This document shows, in pieces, positions 11,613 through 23,190 of a stretch of DNA of 64,000 nucleotides; within the stretch, counting starts at the first letter, position 1, and every line of letters starts with the position of its first letter. A program made the translations under genes and the position numbers. Where the stretch lies: NCBI GenBank assembly GCA_028753945.1, contig JAPNXP010000001.1, positions 8,670,501 to 8,734,500 on the forward strand. The letters are read 5' to 3'. The notes under the pieces are model-generated. The model saw only the letters and a list, made by a program, of their open reading frames with translations, ran no database searches and was not told the DNA's origin. This DNA is from Hexactinellida sp. DTS-2022. Taxonomy: Eukaryota > Porifera > Hexactinellida.

Positions 11613-12273
11613 CCTACTTATTACGGCTAGCTCTGAACAGAAATAATTACCGTATGCATTCGGGTCTCATACGTATAAGTAGGAGAACACTCGCGATAAG
11701 AGCTCTTTTGCGTGTAGGTACATTCCTTTGCATCTATCTTATAATCTTGTTATTTATTTATTAAATAAATGGAAGTACTCAACGCTGCTTGTGATTCTTT
11801 TATTCTTGAGGTTGCTTTAATATCTTCCCAATAGGCTTCTTCAATAATCATTCTATTTATACACTCTTATGCTTAATTTCTTACTTTCCATCATTTGATT
11901 GTGTACACTAATTGTATTATTTCCCACTCCAGAAGGTAAGTTTGCAATACTTTTAATTAGCTTTAGTCATCAATTGATCTCATTATAGTACATTGTAATA
12001 ACAACTATCCGTACCAGACTTTTAATGTAATATCCACTTTCAATCAAGTAAGATATACCACTTGGAGTAGGCTACGGTTGTGTAGTTCATATTATGTAAT
12101 AGTTATTTAGTTCGTATAGAATGTCTTGAAACCTGACCTCTTCCCTCCGATGGTATTAATTGACAAAGACATCCACCAGTATGCCTTCGCCAGGTATATA
12201 CAATAACTCTACATAAATGATTGCAGCAAGTTTATTGTATAGTACCATCTTAGATAGTTTGTAGTAGTTGAAA

Positions 12274-12753
12274 ATGAAATATCATATCTTCGCTATTTCA
12301 GTTTGTATTTGCATATTTGCATTTTCGCAGACACACGGAATGACTAATATCACGGCTTCGTTGTTGTGTGGAGCGTACAACAACACAAACTGCACTACTT
12401 GCCTCAAGAATGTACTGTGTTTCTGGTGCGACGGGACACAGACCTGTCACACAGTTGATTTCGTAGGGTTTCTAAGCACTTCTTGCGCGGTAGAAGATGT
12501 GTTCGCGACACAGTGTGTTCTCAATGGTCTCTACAGCATAATAATCATTGCAGCAGCTGTGCTGCTAATAGTAGGAGTATTTCTGTGTCTGTGTGTCACC
12601 TGTTGCATATGTTGCTGCTGGTGCATGGCCAAGAAGAAAAACTACACTGAGGACAAGCAGCAGCTCCAGATGGAGCAGATGAAGGACTCCAAGGAGACGA
12701 AGAAGATGGAAAGGGAGCAGAGGAGGCAGGAAATCAGAAACAAATACTTGTAG
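12274..12753 (+). CDS. PTTG1IP: PTTG1IP-like type I membrane protein
   Basis: An intronless 159-residue protein. Residues 1-22 are a signal peptide (hydrophobic, ending THG). Residues 31-75 form a cysteine-rich PSI-type module (C-x7-C-x2-C, CFWCDG, then spaced cysteines). Residues 88-115 are a transmembrane helix followed by a cluster of cysteines (TCCICCCWC) likely to be palmitoylated. The tail is a highly charged helix with ERE-QRRQEIRNKYL, matching the EERR...EIRKKY tail of human PTTG1IP. I start at 12274 because the upstream TTG is not a eukaryotic start and the signal peptide begins here. The protein ends at the KY position and lacks the C-terminal extension with the tyrosine sorting signal seen in vertebrates. 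In vertebrates the family binds securin and moves between membranes and nucleus; the role here is inferred. Confidence 0.85.
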   Translation: MKYHIFAISVCICIFAFSQTHGMTNITASLLCGAYNNTNCTTCLKNVLCFWCDGTQTCHTVDFVGFLSTSCAVEDVFATQCVLNGLYSIIIIAAAVLLIVGVFLCLCVTCCICCCWCMAKKKNYTEDKQQLQMEQMKDSKETKKMEREQRRQEIRNKYL

Positions 12754-13742
12754 ACAAGTAACCTGTTTAGTTTTAGGGGTTTATTTGGGATAATACTTTA
12801 TACAGTTGTTTTCTATCTATTCTCTTGATCTTATGTGCTAGTCAGTGACCTAATTGTGTGTATATTTTGATAATTTGTTTGGCTATGTGTATTGCCCACT
12901 AAAACTATGATTCAGATTTACTATTATTAACAATAACAATCCTCATTGTTTTATCTATAAAACAGTTGCAGTTACAGGATCAGAGTCCCACGCGGATTGA
13001 ACCGAAATTCCTGTTACTGCCGCCGGGCCGCACGACTCGCCGCGATAGCAGTCGCGTCGAGCTGGCTCAGCCCATTAGTTAGCTCAAATGATATTTAATA
13101 GATATTGTTAGTTTTTGGCTTTGTCATAGTGAAAATTTGTGGGGCGAGAAAAACTGTTCGGGACCAAAATGTGGTTATTCCTGCAGGGAGGAGGTCTAGC
13201 TAAATTTCGGCCCGCGTGCTACTCTATAAGGGATATGCCGTATTAATCCTAATACTAGTATCAAACTGCATATTCCTAACTTGGATACACTAGAATATTT
13301 TAAATCTTAATGTGATGTAGGAATCAGTTATCAAATTCAGGAAACTTAGTAACATTTTGTTACAGTTTGATAATGATAACATTTGGATACGAGAGGAGTA
13401 TATCTACAGGTGAGCTTTATTGTGGACATTCGTTGATTGATTATGAACATACCATGTTATCTTATTTACAGATACCGTTATGTTCTGTATTGGATCAGTC
13501 CGTTTTTATTAATTTTGGTCATTAAACTCTGATCATTTCTGCTGATTAAACTCGAAATTGTATTATAACATTAATCTCCTATATTATGTACAAAATACTC
13601 GATTGCAAGTGTGCAGTCGCACTAGTTAAATCAGTTACTGAGTAGTCTAGTGGAAGTGACATGGGGGACAAGGCGAAAAGTTTGTATTCTGAAATTAGTG
13701 ATAATACATTGTCACTCCACTAGACTAACTAACATTACATAT
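12754..13742. other. Intergenic; GC-rich island at about 12985-13080
   Basis: Mostly AT-rich. The island at 12985-13080 stands out by G+C content and carries, on the minus strand, GGTTCAATCC (12994-13003), a sequence like a Pol III B box. It may be a SINE fragment. Nothing else is recognised. Confidence 0.35.
13643..13729 (+). promoter_or_regulatory. Inverted repeat just before the DCTN5 start codon
   Basis: TAGTCTAGTGGAAGTGAC at 13643 pairs with GTCACTCCACTAGACTA at 13711 (one-base bulge, 50 nt loop). The right arm ends about 14 nt before the ATG. If transcribed, it would place a strong stem in the 5' leader. It could equally be a tiny MITE; no function is shown. Confidence 0.5.
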
Positions 13743-14291
13743 ATGGAACTCCCTGACATAACATATCCGGTGGGAGACTACATCGAGACTGCTTCCGGTA
13801 ACAAAGTTTGTCGTTCTTCCTTCCTCCCCGGCAGCCAGAACATCGTGCTCAGCGGGAGGTGCATCGTGCAGGCAGACTCCATTCTCCGCGGGGACCTGGC
13901 TCAGATCCGCGTGGGGAAGTACAGCACTATCAAGAGAGGCGTGATTCTCCACCCCGGGTTCAAGACGCTAGCTAAGACAGTGGCATTCTTCCCACTGATA
14001 ATAGGGGAGAACGTTATGATAGGAGAGGACTGTGTGGTCTCAGCGGCTCAGGTAGGGAGCTACAGTTATATCGGAAATAATTGTGTCCTTGGTACCCACT
14101 GTGTGTTGAAGGAATGCTGCAGGATTGAAGATGACACGGTGCTTCCTCCCGAAACAGTGGTGGCACCATTTCGAGTGTACGCAGGAAATCCCGGGCGGCC
14201 CGTGAGAGAGCTCCCGGAGAGTAGCCAGGAGATGATGATCGAACACACCCGGAGCTATTATAAACATTTCATAGCTGATACTACCAAATAG
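13743..14291 (+). CDS. DCTN5: Dynactin subunit 5 (p25)
   Basis: An intronless 182-residue protein, the same length as the human protein. It opens with MELPDITYPVGDYIETASGN, and the YIETASGNKV block is diagnostic. Residues 35-150 are left-handed beta-helix hexapeptide repeats (SQNIVLSG, GDLAQIRVGKY, VAFFPLIIG, EDCVVSAAQVGSY, NNCVLGTHCVLKECC). The end has VLPPETVVAPF and SYYKHF. DCTN5 caps the pointed-end complex of dynactin with p27, p62 and Arp11 and helps choose dynein cargo. The start at 13743 is preferred over an upstream non-ATG extension because it reproduces the family N-terminus. An inverted repeat sits directly upstream. Confidence 0.97.
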   Translation: MELPDITYPVGDYIETASGNKVCRSSFLPGSQNIVLSGRCIVQADSILRGDLAQIRVGKYSTIKRGVILHPGFKTLAKTVAFFPLIIGENVMIGEDCVVSAAQVGSYSYIGNNCVLGTHCVLKECCRIEDDTVLPPETVVAPFRVYAGNPGRPVRELPESSQEMMIEHTRSYYKHFIADTTK

Positions 14292-15770
14292 AATAATACG
14301 TGTAACTGAGTTGTGATACTATCTTTTGTACCGATCATTAAATAGAATTTGTTATATAATTTATAAATTATTCTACATTGGTACCTGGTTGATGCAGTGG
14401 GGCTCGTGTCGTGTGTCTGGAGTCTTGGACAAATTTCAATGTTAAATAATATATGTACTAAAGCAAAATTAACATAATTATATACTGGATTCTGTCCCTG
14501 CTGGTGACTTTCCAAAACTATTTGCGGTAATATGTTTATGATATTGCTGGCGATAACTCTTATCCATCAAGCAGTGTGCTTGCTATATGGCTGACCTTTG
14601 TAAGTATAAAAGTGGAGATTACATTATACATACATGGACTACTATACTGTACAATATTTTGAAAGAGCTCTGTTCTATTACATAACACAATATTAATTTA
14701 TTTCCATGTCAATATTCCAGATGGTGAGTTGTTTATATATTTACTATATTAAATTGTGTACTTTATTATCTATTTAGAAATTCATGGATTAAGCCAACAT
14801 AACACCTACAAATTGTGGCGAAATCTTTTAGGAAACAATATTGAATTTGTATTGATTGGTTTTCTGTTCACATGTAGTTCCATTGACTGAATAGTGATTA
14901 CAGGTATTGTACCTATCTTACCATTTAAGAATTGTTAACAGCTTTGTAGTTGCTGGACAATATAATATGTATGTTGAGATACTTGCAACATATGAAATTA
15001 TGAATACACATTTTGTAACCCTACTATGAACGATCAAAAATCCAGGCTTATGTTTGGAGTTTTGTACACAAATTTAGATTAATTGACTAATGGATTCCTC
15101 TGCGTGCAGTTCTGACTACCTTCTATTGTCTCATGGCTGGTATAACCAGTAAGTTGCCTCTCAAAATAGCAAAGCAATGATGCATAACTTTGTTGATATG
15201 CTGCTACTATGGTATTGGCAGTGCTAATACAGAAATACGAGATTATGGCAAGTCACTCTCACTCACTCTGGTATTTCCCCCGTACCAATACCACCCTCAC
15301 TCGCTGTTATCATACCTGGATAATACCTTGGGTAATATTCCAGGCGTGCCGATTCTAGTGATTGCATAAATCATTGCAAGATAGCAGGCGTAATTATAGC
15401 AATAACTAGTTTTCATAGAGACTTCCTAATATGTTAGCTAATTATTGATAAGGAAAAAATTCATAATGTAATATACCGCTGAACTTTAAAATGACTGGAC
15501 ATAATATGAAAATGGGATTACTTAACAAAATTTAAAAATATAACTAACATTCAGTGGCATGGCAATGCTTTGTTAATCCATTAGTTAGTAGTTTTAGTAC
15601 CTGACTATTACAATATCTGAATATTGGTAATTTTTATGTCGTTTTATAGGCGAGTTTGTATGCTCAGTTCAATATTTAGCTAACTTGGTTAGTCTCTCTT
15701 CAGGTCCAACTATTCACAAATACTCTCCCCCTCCCGCATCCTCACCCGAGCTAATATATTGAGTAGAAAA
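14292..15770. other. Intergenic; nothing recognised
   Basis: AT-rich DNA between DCTN5 and ARMC1. A pyrimidine tract ending CTCTTCAG at 15703 looks like a 3' splice site, so ARMC1 may have a 5' UTR intron here. No other feature. Confidence 0.4.
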
Positions 15771-17291
15771 ATGTCATTCGTTTCTGGGAGCATTGACGAG
15801 CTGTCTTCTGCTCAGCCGTCCCAGGCTTGCACAGAGTCTCAGAAGGTTGTCCGTAGGTATAGAGAGCTCGCTAGGGACACTGCCAACAGAGTTGGGATGA
15901 TGAAGGATAGCTCTTGTGTATCCGCACTAACACTCTTCTTAGATGATGAAGATAAAACAGTTGTCCATACTTCCCTCGAAACTTTAACGCTATTAGCCCA
16001 GAACCCTACGAACAAGCAGTTAATGAAGTCACAAGATAAACTCATATTCTATCTAAATAACATAGTGACATCTCTGATTTCTCATCACGACACGCAGGTC
16101 ATGGCTCAGCAGGTGCTGGACTCAATTAACTTCAGTGCTAGAAGTAGTTTAAGAAGGTGAGCGGGAATTATTGTATAAGTTATCAAAACTAGTTGAACAC
16201 GTGACAACACCTGTAACCAACGGCGGATTCCTGGGGGGGCGTGGGGGGGCAATTGCCCCCCCCCCCCCCCTGTTTTCAACATTAGAATAACTGAAATTAA
16301 TTTGTAAACAAGAAAGATATTATAATTTATTGGAAATTCTAATAGGATGAACGCGTATTAGCTAGCATGGACAAATTGTAGTTTTAGTATGTGTACTGTG
16401 TAGTATTCTATAATGGAATAAAAAAGTAGCTCTGATAAGTTCAATTTTGCCCCCCCCCCCAGATTTTTTAAAAGAATCCGCCACTGCTGTAACCTATGCT
16501 CCATAATATATACGTACTAGTAATTATAGCTGTTAATAAGATCTTCAATCCTATAGAATTAATTTATATTTTGAATAAAGTAGTTTATATATAATAATAT
16601 ATATATATATATATATTGCTAGCTCTCCCTACTTCAGTGATTCTAAACCTTTTTATACTTCCACACCCCATCAGCTTTCAAAATAAACTCTCGCACCCGC
16701 CTAGGCAATAATACATATAAGAAAATAAGTAGTACAGTATAAGGTAAATAATATCCTATCTCGCACCTCCAGTTAAACAACTGTCCTAACTGATTTGATT
16801 CATTATTCTTTGATAGGAGATCAAGCTTTGGCGGCGGGAGCTTTATTTGTCAGAACTCTAGAGCCCGGACTGTCATCCTGCAGATAACCTCCCTTGACGA
16901 ACTGAACAAAGCAATGGTGGAGAAGCAGCTCCTCGAGCTGAAGGGTATAATCAGCTTCACATTCAATATGAGTCAGCAGCGTTGCAAGATACGAGTTGTA
17001 GAGTTTATCTCTGGCAAAGATCTGTGTAGATATCTCCATAAGAATATCGGGTTAGAGGTTCAACAGGTAGTTAAGAATGCGCAGGGCGAGATCTTGCTAT
17101 CCTACATCCAGGATATTATGCCGGATTCATGCGACGTGCGAAATATTGAAATGCCAGATTACATTCCTGAGGATGAAGTCATTCATCCCATAATTAGTGA
17201 CAAAGCAGTGGCTCGTGTGAGCGACGACTCGGGAGAGGCTACTTTCTGGGGGAAGTTGGGTACATTCATATCAAACACTCTCTACTGGTAG
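15771..17291 (+). CDS. ARMC1: Armadillo repeat-containing protein 1
   Basis: Exons 15771-16156 and 16817-17291 join within a codon (phase 2) and give 286 residues, against 282 in human. The N-terminal half has one helical armadillo-like region (SALTLFLDDEDKTVVHTSLETL). Exon 2 begins an HMA-like fold, ARTVILQITSLDELN, then LKGIISFTFNMSQQRCKIRV (human: [20 protein letters not shown]). It continues with QQVVKN and LPDYLPED-like MPDYIPEDE, and ends in TLYW (human SFYW). ARMC1 is found in cytosol and on mitochondria with the MICOS/MIB bridge and affects mitochondrial distribution. The single 660 bp intron carries a hAT-like MITE. Confidence 0.95.
16218..16486. mobile_element. hAT-like MITE in the ARMC1 intron
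   Basis: The ends CAACGGCGGATTC and GAATCCGCCACTG form inverted repeats. CTGTAAC flanks both sides (16211-16217 and 16487-16493). Just inside lie long G or C runs (GGGGGGGCGTGGGGGGGC; then about 15 C). It occupies about 40 percent of the intron. Confidence 0.75.
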
Positions 17292-18608
17292 CGGTGTGCT
17301 CATTTAAACTGTTTAATGGCAGAACTATCTTAAATCAATTGTTGTGAGACTATGTTAATGTAATATTTAATAATTTTAATTAATTGTTCTCAGTTTTACT
17401 TCTTTTACCTTTTACACCGTTTATAAGGGAAAGAACCTCTAATGTCTAGACGAATCAATTTACACGCTGCCTGTATATATAGGCTATTATATAACATATG
17501 TTCTATATTTTACATTTTGAATTCCTTGCAAGTGCATGAAGATACTAATTGACTATTAAATGCCAAAAATGGAAAACTAAAACTTACTTTATAAAAATAT
17601 TAGCTAATTAATTGAACTAAACTGGTTGTTTTGCTCAATTCACAGTTGTTTACGGTCTTTGATTACGCTTCGGAACATCGACATTTGGAACATGCTAACA
17701 CCTCCCACAGAATACGCTGACAATATTATTTCTGCATTAACTGTGCTGAGATGACTTCCAAAAAGTAAATAAATATTACTATTTTTGAATGCCTCCAGAT
17801 CTGATCTCATTTCCCATTTCAGTGATTTCCAAAAACTCGAAAAATTTCGGATATTTAGTTAATTCTTATTTGTTAAAAATAAGAAACAAGTTAATTCATT
17901 AATGAACCTTTCACAATTTGTATGACCCCCAATTTGATATAAAAGAATTATTTGTTAACTAAATAGGACGTAGATATTACTAAATGTAATAGTATCCTAC
18001 CTACTTGTCGGTTCACTCTGAACTAATAATGTCTAGCCAATTGCATGATATCATAATATACTCGCATCTATTTATCCTACTAAGTTTATGACGTAGACAT
18101 GTCTCCTTGTTTGGTTTTTCTCAAACCAGATATAAGCCATCGAATTTAACTTTATTGAACAATTATGCTTTGTTTCAGGTTATTGACCAGTCCATGCATT
18201 TCTAATTATACATAGAGATTGCTATTCCTATGATCTCACTCAAATACGTACTACTGTACCCCAGTGCCCATTTAATCTACTCCTTTGTTAATACTTTGAC
18301 ATATCTACTTGAACATTTGTATAATACTTTTGACATATCTACTTGAACATTTGTAATAAGAGGGTCTTGTACAATTTCTATGCCATTCATATTTAATTGT
18401 TTTCTTTAGGCTTCTGCTACTACGTGTGATACTACGTATACAACATATGAACTGTTTGTATGTAATCCAATTACTACCTCATTAGGAGTATATTATTGTA
18501 TTTATACGATCATTTCATTTTCTCTTATTTTCAAGTTTATACTATTCTACCGTTGAGCTGAATACGCCCGAATTCGATCGACTAGCATACCTCTACTGCC
18601 ATAACTAG
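17292..18608. other. Intergenic; one short tandem duplication, otherwise nothing recognised
   Basis: AT-rich. A 33 bp unit (TTTGACATATCTACTTGAAC inside it) is duplicated in tandem at 18290-18355. No exon was recognised. Confidence 0.5.
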
Positions 18609-21600
18609 ATGACACAGGTCCCCAACCAATCTCACAGAGCGCCGCATTCAGATCTACCGCGGGTGCCTCCCGCCCAGAGAGACCCCCCGCACAGCCCCGG
18701 GATATCCGCCCTCAGGAACTGTCTCTCCTGCTCCAACTGCAAGCAAGCCTTCAACTGTCTCGACAAACTCCCCCTCACCCTCACATGCGGACATACCATC
18801 TGTAAGTCCTGCACTGCCAACCTAGCCACGTGCCCCCTGGATGCCACGCCCACACACCTCAACGATGTGGACATACAGAAAGTGAGTTATAATCCTCTGC
18901 ACTCATTTCACTAGTGGAGTAAAACCTGCCATTTACAAAAAGTGGTCGGAAAAGCCAGGGTTCGTATTATACAGATACCATTGTGTTTAGTTTTCACGAT
19001 AAAATGTAAGATCACTAAGGTTGCAGCGACTTTCTAACAGTATTATTATCAACTTGTACCTTGAATTATGGAGCTGAACTAAATTCAAATTATGAAGCGA
19101 CTAATTTGAAAATCTGTAAAATTTCTCATAACGTAAGTATCTAAAACAATAAATTTACCTTCCAAATATGTCCTATGTATTATGCGAACCTAAGCCATAA
19201 CTCCTTGGTGAGATTACCGAGATACTCTTACTATGCGTTTCTAGAGATTCATCTATAGACTTAGTCTGTTCTCTGTAGCCATGAATATTAATAGTATAAT
19301 ATGTATAAAATTATTTTTTCAGGTTTCCTCTTGTGTACAAACCCACACATTATAGCTCGAAGAACTTGTCTATCACGCTGTACACATGAATTATATGCAT
19401 TTCACAATTATTATCCACTAGGATCAAATTTGTTTGTCTGTATTATTCTAGGTGCCAGTCAACTATGCCATTCTGCAGTTAGTAATGGACCTCAAAGGTT
19501 TAGATGACTCCCCTCTCTCAGGGAACCACTCCCAATCAGCAGTCACTATTTCTCCCTCCACCAGTTCCTACCACCTCACCCCCTCCCCAGAGGTGGACCC
19601 AGACATGGCCCTGGAGCGGGCTAAGGGCTACCTGGACGAGCTAGCCGAGTACCTGATGCTGGTCCCTGGCTCTGAGCCTGTCACGCCCGTGGCAGCGCCC
19701 CCTCACGCCTCTCCCGCTCACACCGCCATGCAGATGTCCGCAGGGCCGCCACACCTGCTCAGCAGGCCCCTGCAGCGCAAGCTCTCCTCCCTCTCCAACT
19801 GCTCCCTCTCGGACGAGGACGGACGCACCAAGCTCATCCGAGCTGCTCGCTCCATCGGAGAGAGATGTGTCAACGAGCTCATTGTCATACACCAGAACCC
19901 ACAGGTCGCCCATAGTACCTGTTTCCTATTTGTACTACAGTAGAACTCGGTTATAACGACCCCCTTGGGAAAGGAAAATAAGTACGTATGTATTATCCGA
20001 GTGTACGTCGTAACCGAGTTTACCCTACATAGAAATACATACAGCTTTATAAACTTGTTTAAAATACATTAGTACTACTAAGGTACGTTATACCAGACTC
20101 TACTGTACTGTGTGTGTGTGTGTGTGTAGATGCTGACTAGTCACCTGTGGGCGGCGGTCAGACAGCGCGGCTGCCAGTTCCTGGGTCCGCAGATGCAAGA
20201 GAACACGCTACAGCTGATCCACTTCCTGCTGAGGGACGGAGAGCACCTTCCTCGCAAGTCCATCGTGCTATTCGTCGTGTCGAGACTGGAGAAGTTTCCG
20301 TCTGCTTCCAAGACGAATGTGGGACATGTGGTGCAGCTGTTGTACCGAGCTTCGTGCTTTAACGTCAGTCTATAACTGTACACTGTTATATTTGTTTACT
20401 GTAGCATTATTCAATTAGGTTACCAAGCGCAAGGATGCCTCTTCTCTGCTTCAACTCAAGGAGGACGTAAGCTATACTGTATAATGACAGGAGCTTTTGA
20501 GACTCTGTGTCTCACTTAATAATCCCCCTTTTACTCTGGCATAAGTTATGCTATTTTATAACTTGCATACCTCGTACGTGTTTACAATTCATTTAGCAAC
20601 ATTCTTGACCTTATTGACTAGAATTTGCGAATAATGTCTTATTGAATCAATTCTCCAATTTGCAATACATATTTTCGACTGTACTAATATAGTAGTACGT
20701 AGTATGTATATTTGTGCAGACAACCTGCAGAGCGTGAAACAGTGTATCTACTCTGTGTGTTTAGTACCGGCAGTACGAGGCTCTGCGACGGGAGCACGAC
20801 GCGCAGATAGTGCAGATCGCGTACGAGGCCGGACTGAGGATATCTCCTGAGCAGTGGTCTAGTCTCATATACGGAGATCTACACCACAAGTCCCACATGC
20901 AGTCTATTATCGACAAGGTAGCATATTGTGACGTAATAAGATGTATTGTACTGCGGGTATGTATTATGTCTAGCTGCAGACAGCACAGTCCTTCTACAAC
21001 AGCATCCACGAGCTGATCGCTACCCTCAAGAAGTCAGGGGACCCCATGGACCTGTCCTCTCTCAAGCCATCTCTGGAGCTCATCGCCTCCATCAATACGA
21101 ATGCCGGTAGTGAACTGATATTACAGTATGACCTGATTATGCTATCCGGAATAATAAAACCATTGCTCGACGAATAAGGTGGTTTGGCGGCCGCGGCTCC
21201 ATTAATATATTAATAATCCATTAACCAGTGCCTTTAAGCCGCCAGAATTAAAGTTCATGGCTCAGTCTAACCACCAACGAATTTAGATCTTGTCGAGCAC
21301 TGACGATAATTGCTTATTTTCCGATTTCCATAATAACCAATTAGCATTGATAGAACTATTGTGACCTTTAACTGCAATTAACTTATCTACAAAAGTCCAA
21401 ATTCATTTAGTACTTCTTGTGATGTCATATTAATAATTGAATGTCTTCTTTCTAGGCGAGAAGACTAAGATAACTTGGGAGAATCTGTTGACGTATTTGA
21501 AATCTGTCTGCCATATCATGGAGAGATTTGTTAATTTCCTAAAGGTATTAATCTGTCCTAGAATATTAATTTGCAATATTATCCGACTACAGACGGTTAC

Positions 21601-23190
21601 AAGACTTATCTTTACTTCAGGTATCTGGTAAAGGCAGGAACAATTTCTCCAGCTGCTTAGATTCCAGCTGCAACTCTCCTCCTCAGATCAGAAATAATGT
21701 AAGCTAAGTTTATCTTATTTCCCTGCATTTATTGTATTTATCTCGTATTGTATACATTGTAGTCTCAGAATGAAGCAAATATTTCCAAACAATCTCTCGC
21801 TTCAAACAATCCATGGGAAGTTACCCCAATTGGCAGTTCACCAGAATTTATGCAAAAGCCGACTTCTCTTAGCTTTGAATCTTCAGATAGGTAGTTATCT
21901 CCTACTCTGTTGTATTACACATACGTATATAAATGCATTTTCTGTCCCAGATTCAACTCTCCGCTGCCGGATATAGCTTCTCCCTTCCCCTACTCTTCCA
22001 CTCTTCCCAACAGAGCTTCTGGGTACCAACACAGGGGCTCATTTCCCAACTACCCAACCCCCGCTTCCCCTCACGCCTCCCTCAACAACTACAGCCACAA
22101 CACCAGTGCCCAGACCAGAGACCCCCTCAGACCCTATGTAGGCTACCAGAGCATCGGACGGGACTCTAACGGCTCGGAAAGAGACTCTCCCCTACTCCAA
22201 ATGCCCCCCCAGTCCAGAGCCTCCTCCAGACTCCCGCTACCCGCATTCCAGGTACCTCCTCTCTCTTCTCTCAGAATTGCTTAATTAGATTTATTGCAGA
22301 GACAAGCCAACCCATCATGGGGCCCCCGCTACTCCAGCAAAACGCCCGGCGCTCAGCTGGACATCAGCCCTCCCTTCTCTCTGCCCGCTAAGGACCCGCC
22401 TGACTTCGCGGATCCCTACCTGCAGCAGCAGCACCGGTCGCTCCCAGAGTACAGACTGGCGCCGGGGGAGAGACGCGACTCCTTTCAGAGGCTCCCTAAC
22501 CTGCACGTGCCCCAGTCCAGTCTTAACTCGGTAGTAGTAGAGTGCTATACTCACAGTGTGTACCTATTAACTGACTCTGTACTCCCATAGAGCACCTCAT
22601 CGGATCTGGACGCTTTTCCATTTCTGTCCCCCAAGCCTCCCCTCGACATGTCTGCCCCTGATAAGCTGATGCCGGAGGAGCAGCAACTTTTCAACAAGTA
22701 CAACCTATCCGCCCTCCTTTCGGAAATCAACGTGGACGCTCCCAGCTCGATATACTCCTCCGGCTACTCCAGCATCCACGAGTCCCCCAGCGAGCACTTG
22801 GGGTCCAACTCGGACTCCAGCACCTCCTCGGGCTACAAGCCCTACCGCCAGGAGTGGATGCAGGTCCGCTGCAGAGAGCTAGCCGACAAGGAGGTGGAGC
22901 TCAACGCGCGAGAGGCATACATTAAGAAGAAGGAGAACGAGTACTTCATGTCTCCCTCTTCCTCTGATAAGGTTATTCATGCTGCTATTTGTATGCTAGT
23001 GTCCTGTGTATTATCTCATTGTATTTGGTATTTGTAGCTACTCCAAGAGCTCTTCGACAAGGAGCTGGCTAAAGAGCTACAAAGAAGCGAAATGCCGATG
23101 CAGAGCTATCCCACCTACAGCAGCTCAGACCAAGACCCACTCGATCCCATTCTCAGCCAGATAATCACTAACCTGCACATCGACAACTGA
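18609..23190 (+). CDS. RC3H1: Roquin (RC3H) RNA-binding RING protein lacking the CCCH zinc finger
   Basis: Thirteen exons: 18609-18881, 19452-19904, 20130-20363, 20419-20466, 20765-20917, 20974-21106, 21456-21544, 21621-21698, 21763-21890, 21951-22251, 22300-22530, 22591-22971, 23038-23190. All junctions keep phase; the product is 884 residues (human about 1133). The RING is C41-x2-C44-x15-C60-x-H62-x2-C65-x2-C68...C75-P-x-D78, the Roquin pattern with aspartate last. The HEPN and ROQ regions follow ([76 protein letters not shown]). TWENLLTYL sits where the family continues to its CCCH finger, but the next exons turn to Ser/Pro/Asn-rich sequence. A charged coiled coil (about residues 800-830) is near the end. 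Roquin binds stem-loops in 3' UTRs and recruits deadenylases. RC3H1 and RC3H2 split only in vertebrates, so the symbol means the family. The donor of exon 2 (CAG|GTCGCC) is weak. Confidence 0.95.
19938..20105. mobile_element. Tc1/mariner-type (pogo/Tigger-like) MITE in Roquin intron 2
   Basis: CAGTAGAACTCGGTTATAAC begins it and CCAGACTCTACTG ends it, with TA on both sides. Without it the 225 bp intron would be only about 55 bp. Related sequence lies in UBR5 intron 1 (about 60208-60545). Confidence 0.8.
21162..21301. mobile_element. Short MITE in Roquin intron 6
   Basis: TGCTCGACGAATAAGGTGGT at the left and ACCACCAACGAATTTAGATC with TTGTCGAGCA at the right form an imperfect inverted repeat. 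The superfamily is not assigned. Confidence 0.6.

Larger units (their letters stand above)
2410..12273. other. 9.9 kb repeat block without a recognisable host gene
   Basis: Apart from the repeats listed separately (foldback-like elements A and B, several MITEs, an ATT microsatellite), I see no exon with recognisable protein similarity. The short open frames here fall inside repeats or in AT-rich DNA. Stretches 3000-4180 and 4370-5650 are AT-rich and otherwise featureless to me. Confidence 0.6.

Noticed and set aside
13650-13742. N-terminal extension of DCTN5
   Set aside because: Needs a non-ATG start, reads through the inverted repeat, and the ATG at 13743 gives the exact family N-terminus and length.
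21621-21698. Cysteines in Roquin exon 8 as a degenerate CCCH finger
   Set aside because: Only two cysteines five residues apart, no histidine, wrong spacing, and Ser/Asn/Pro-rich surroundings.
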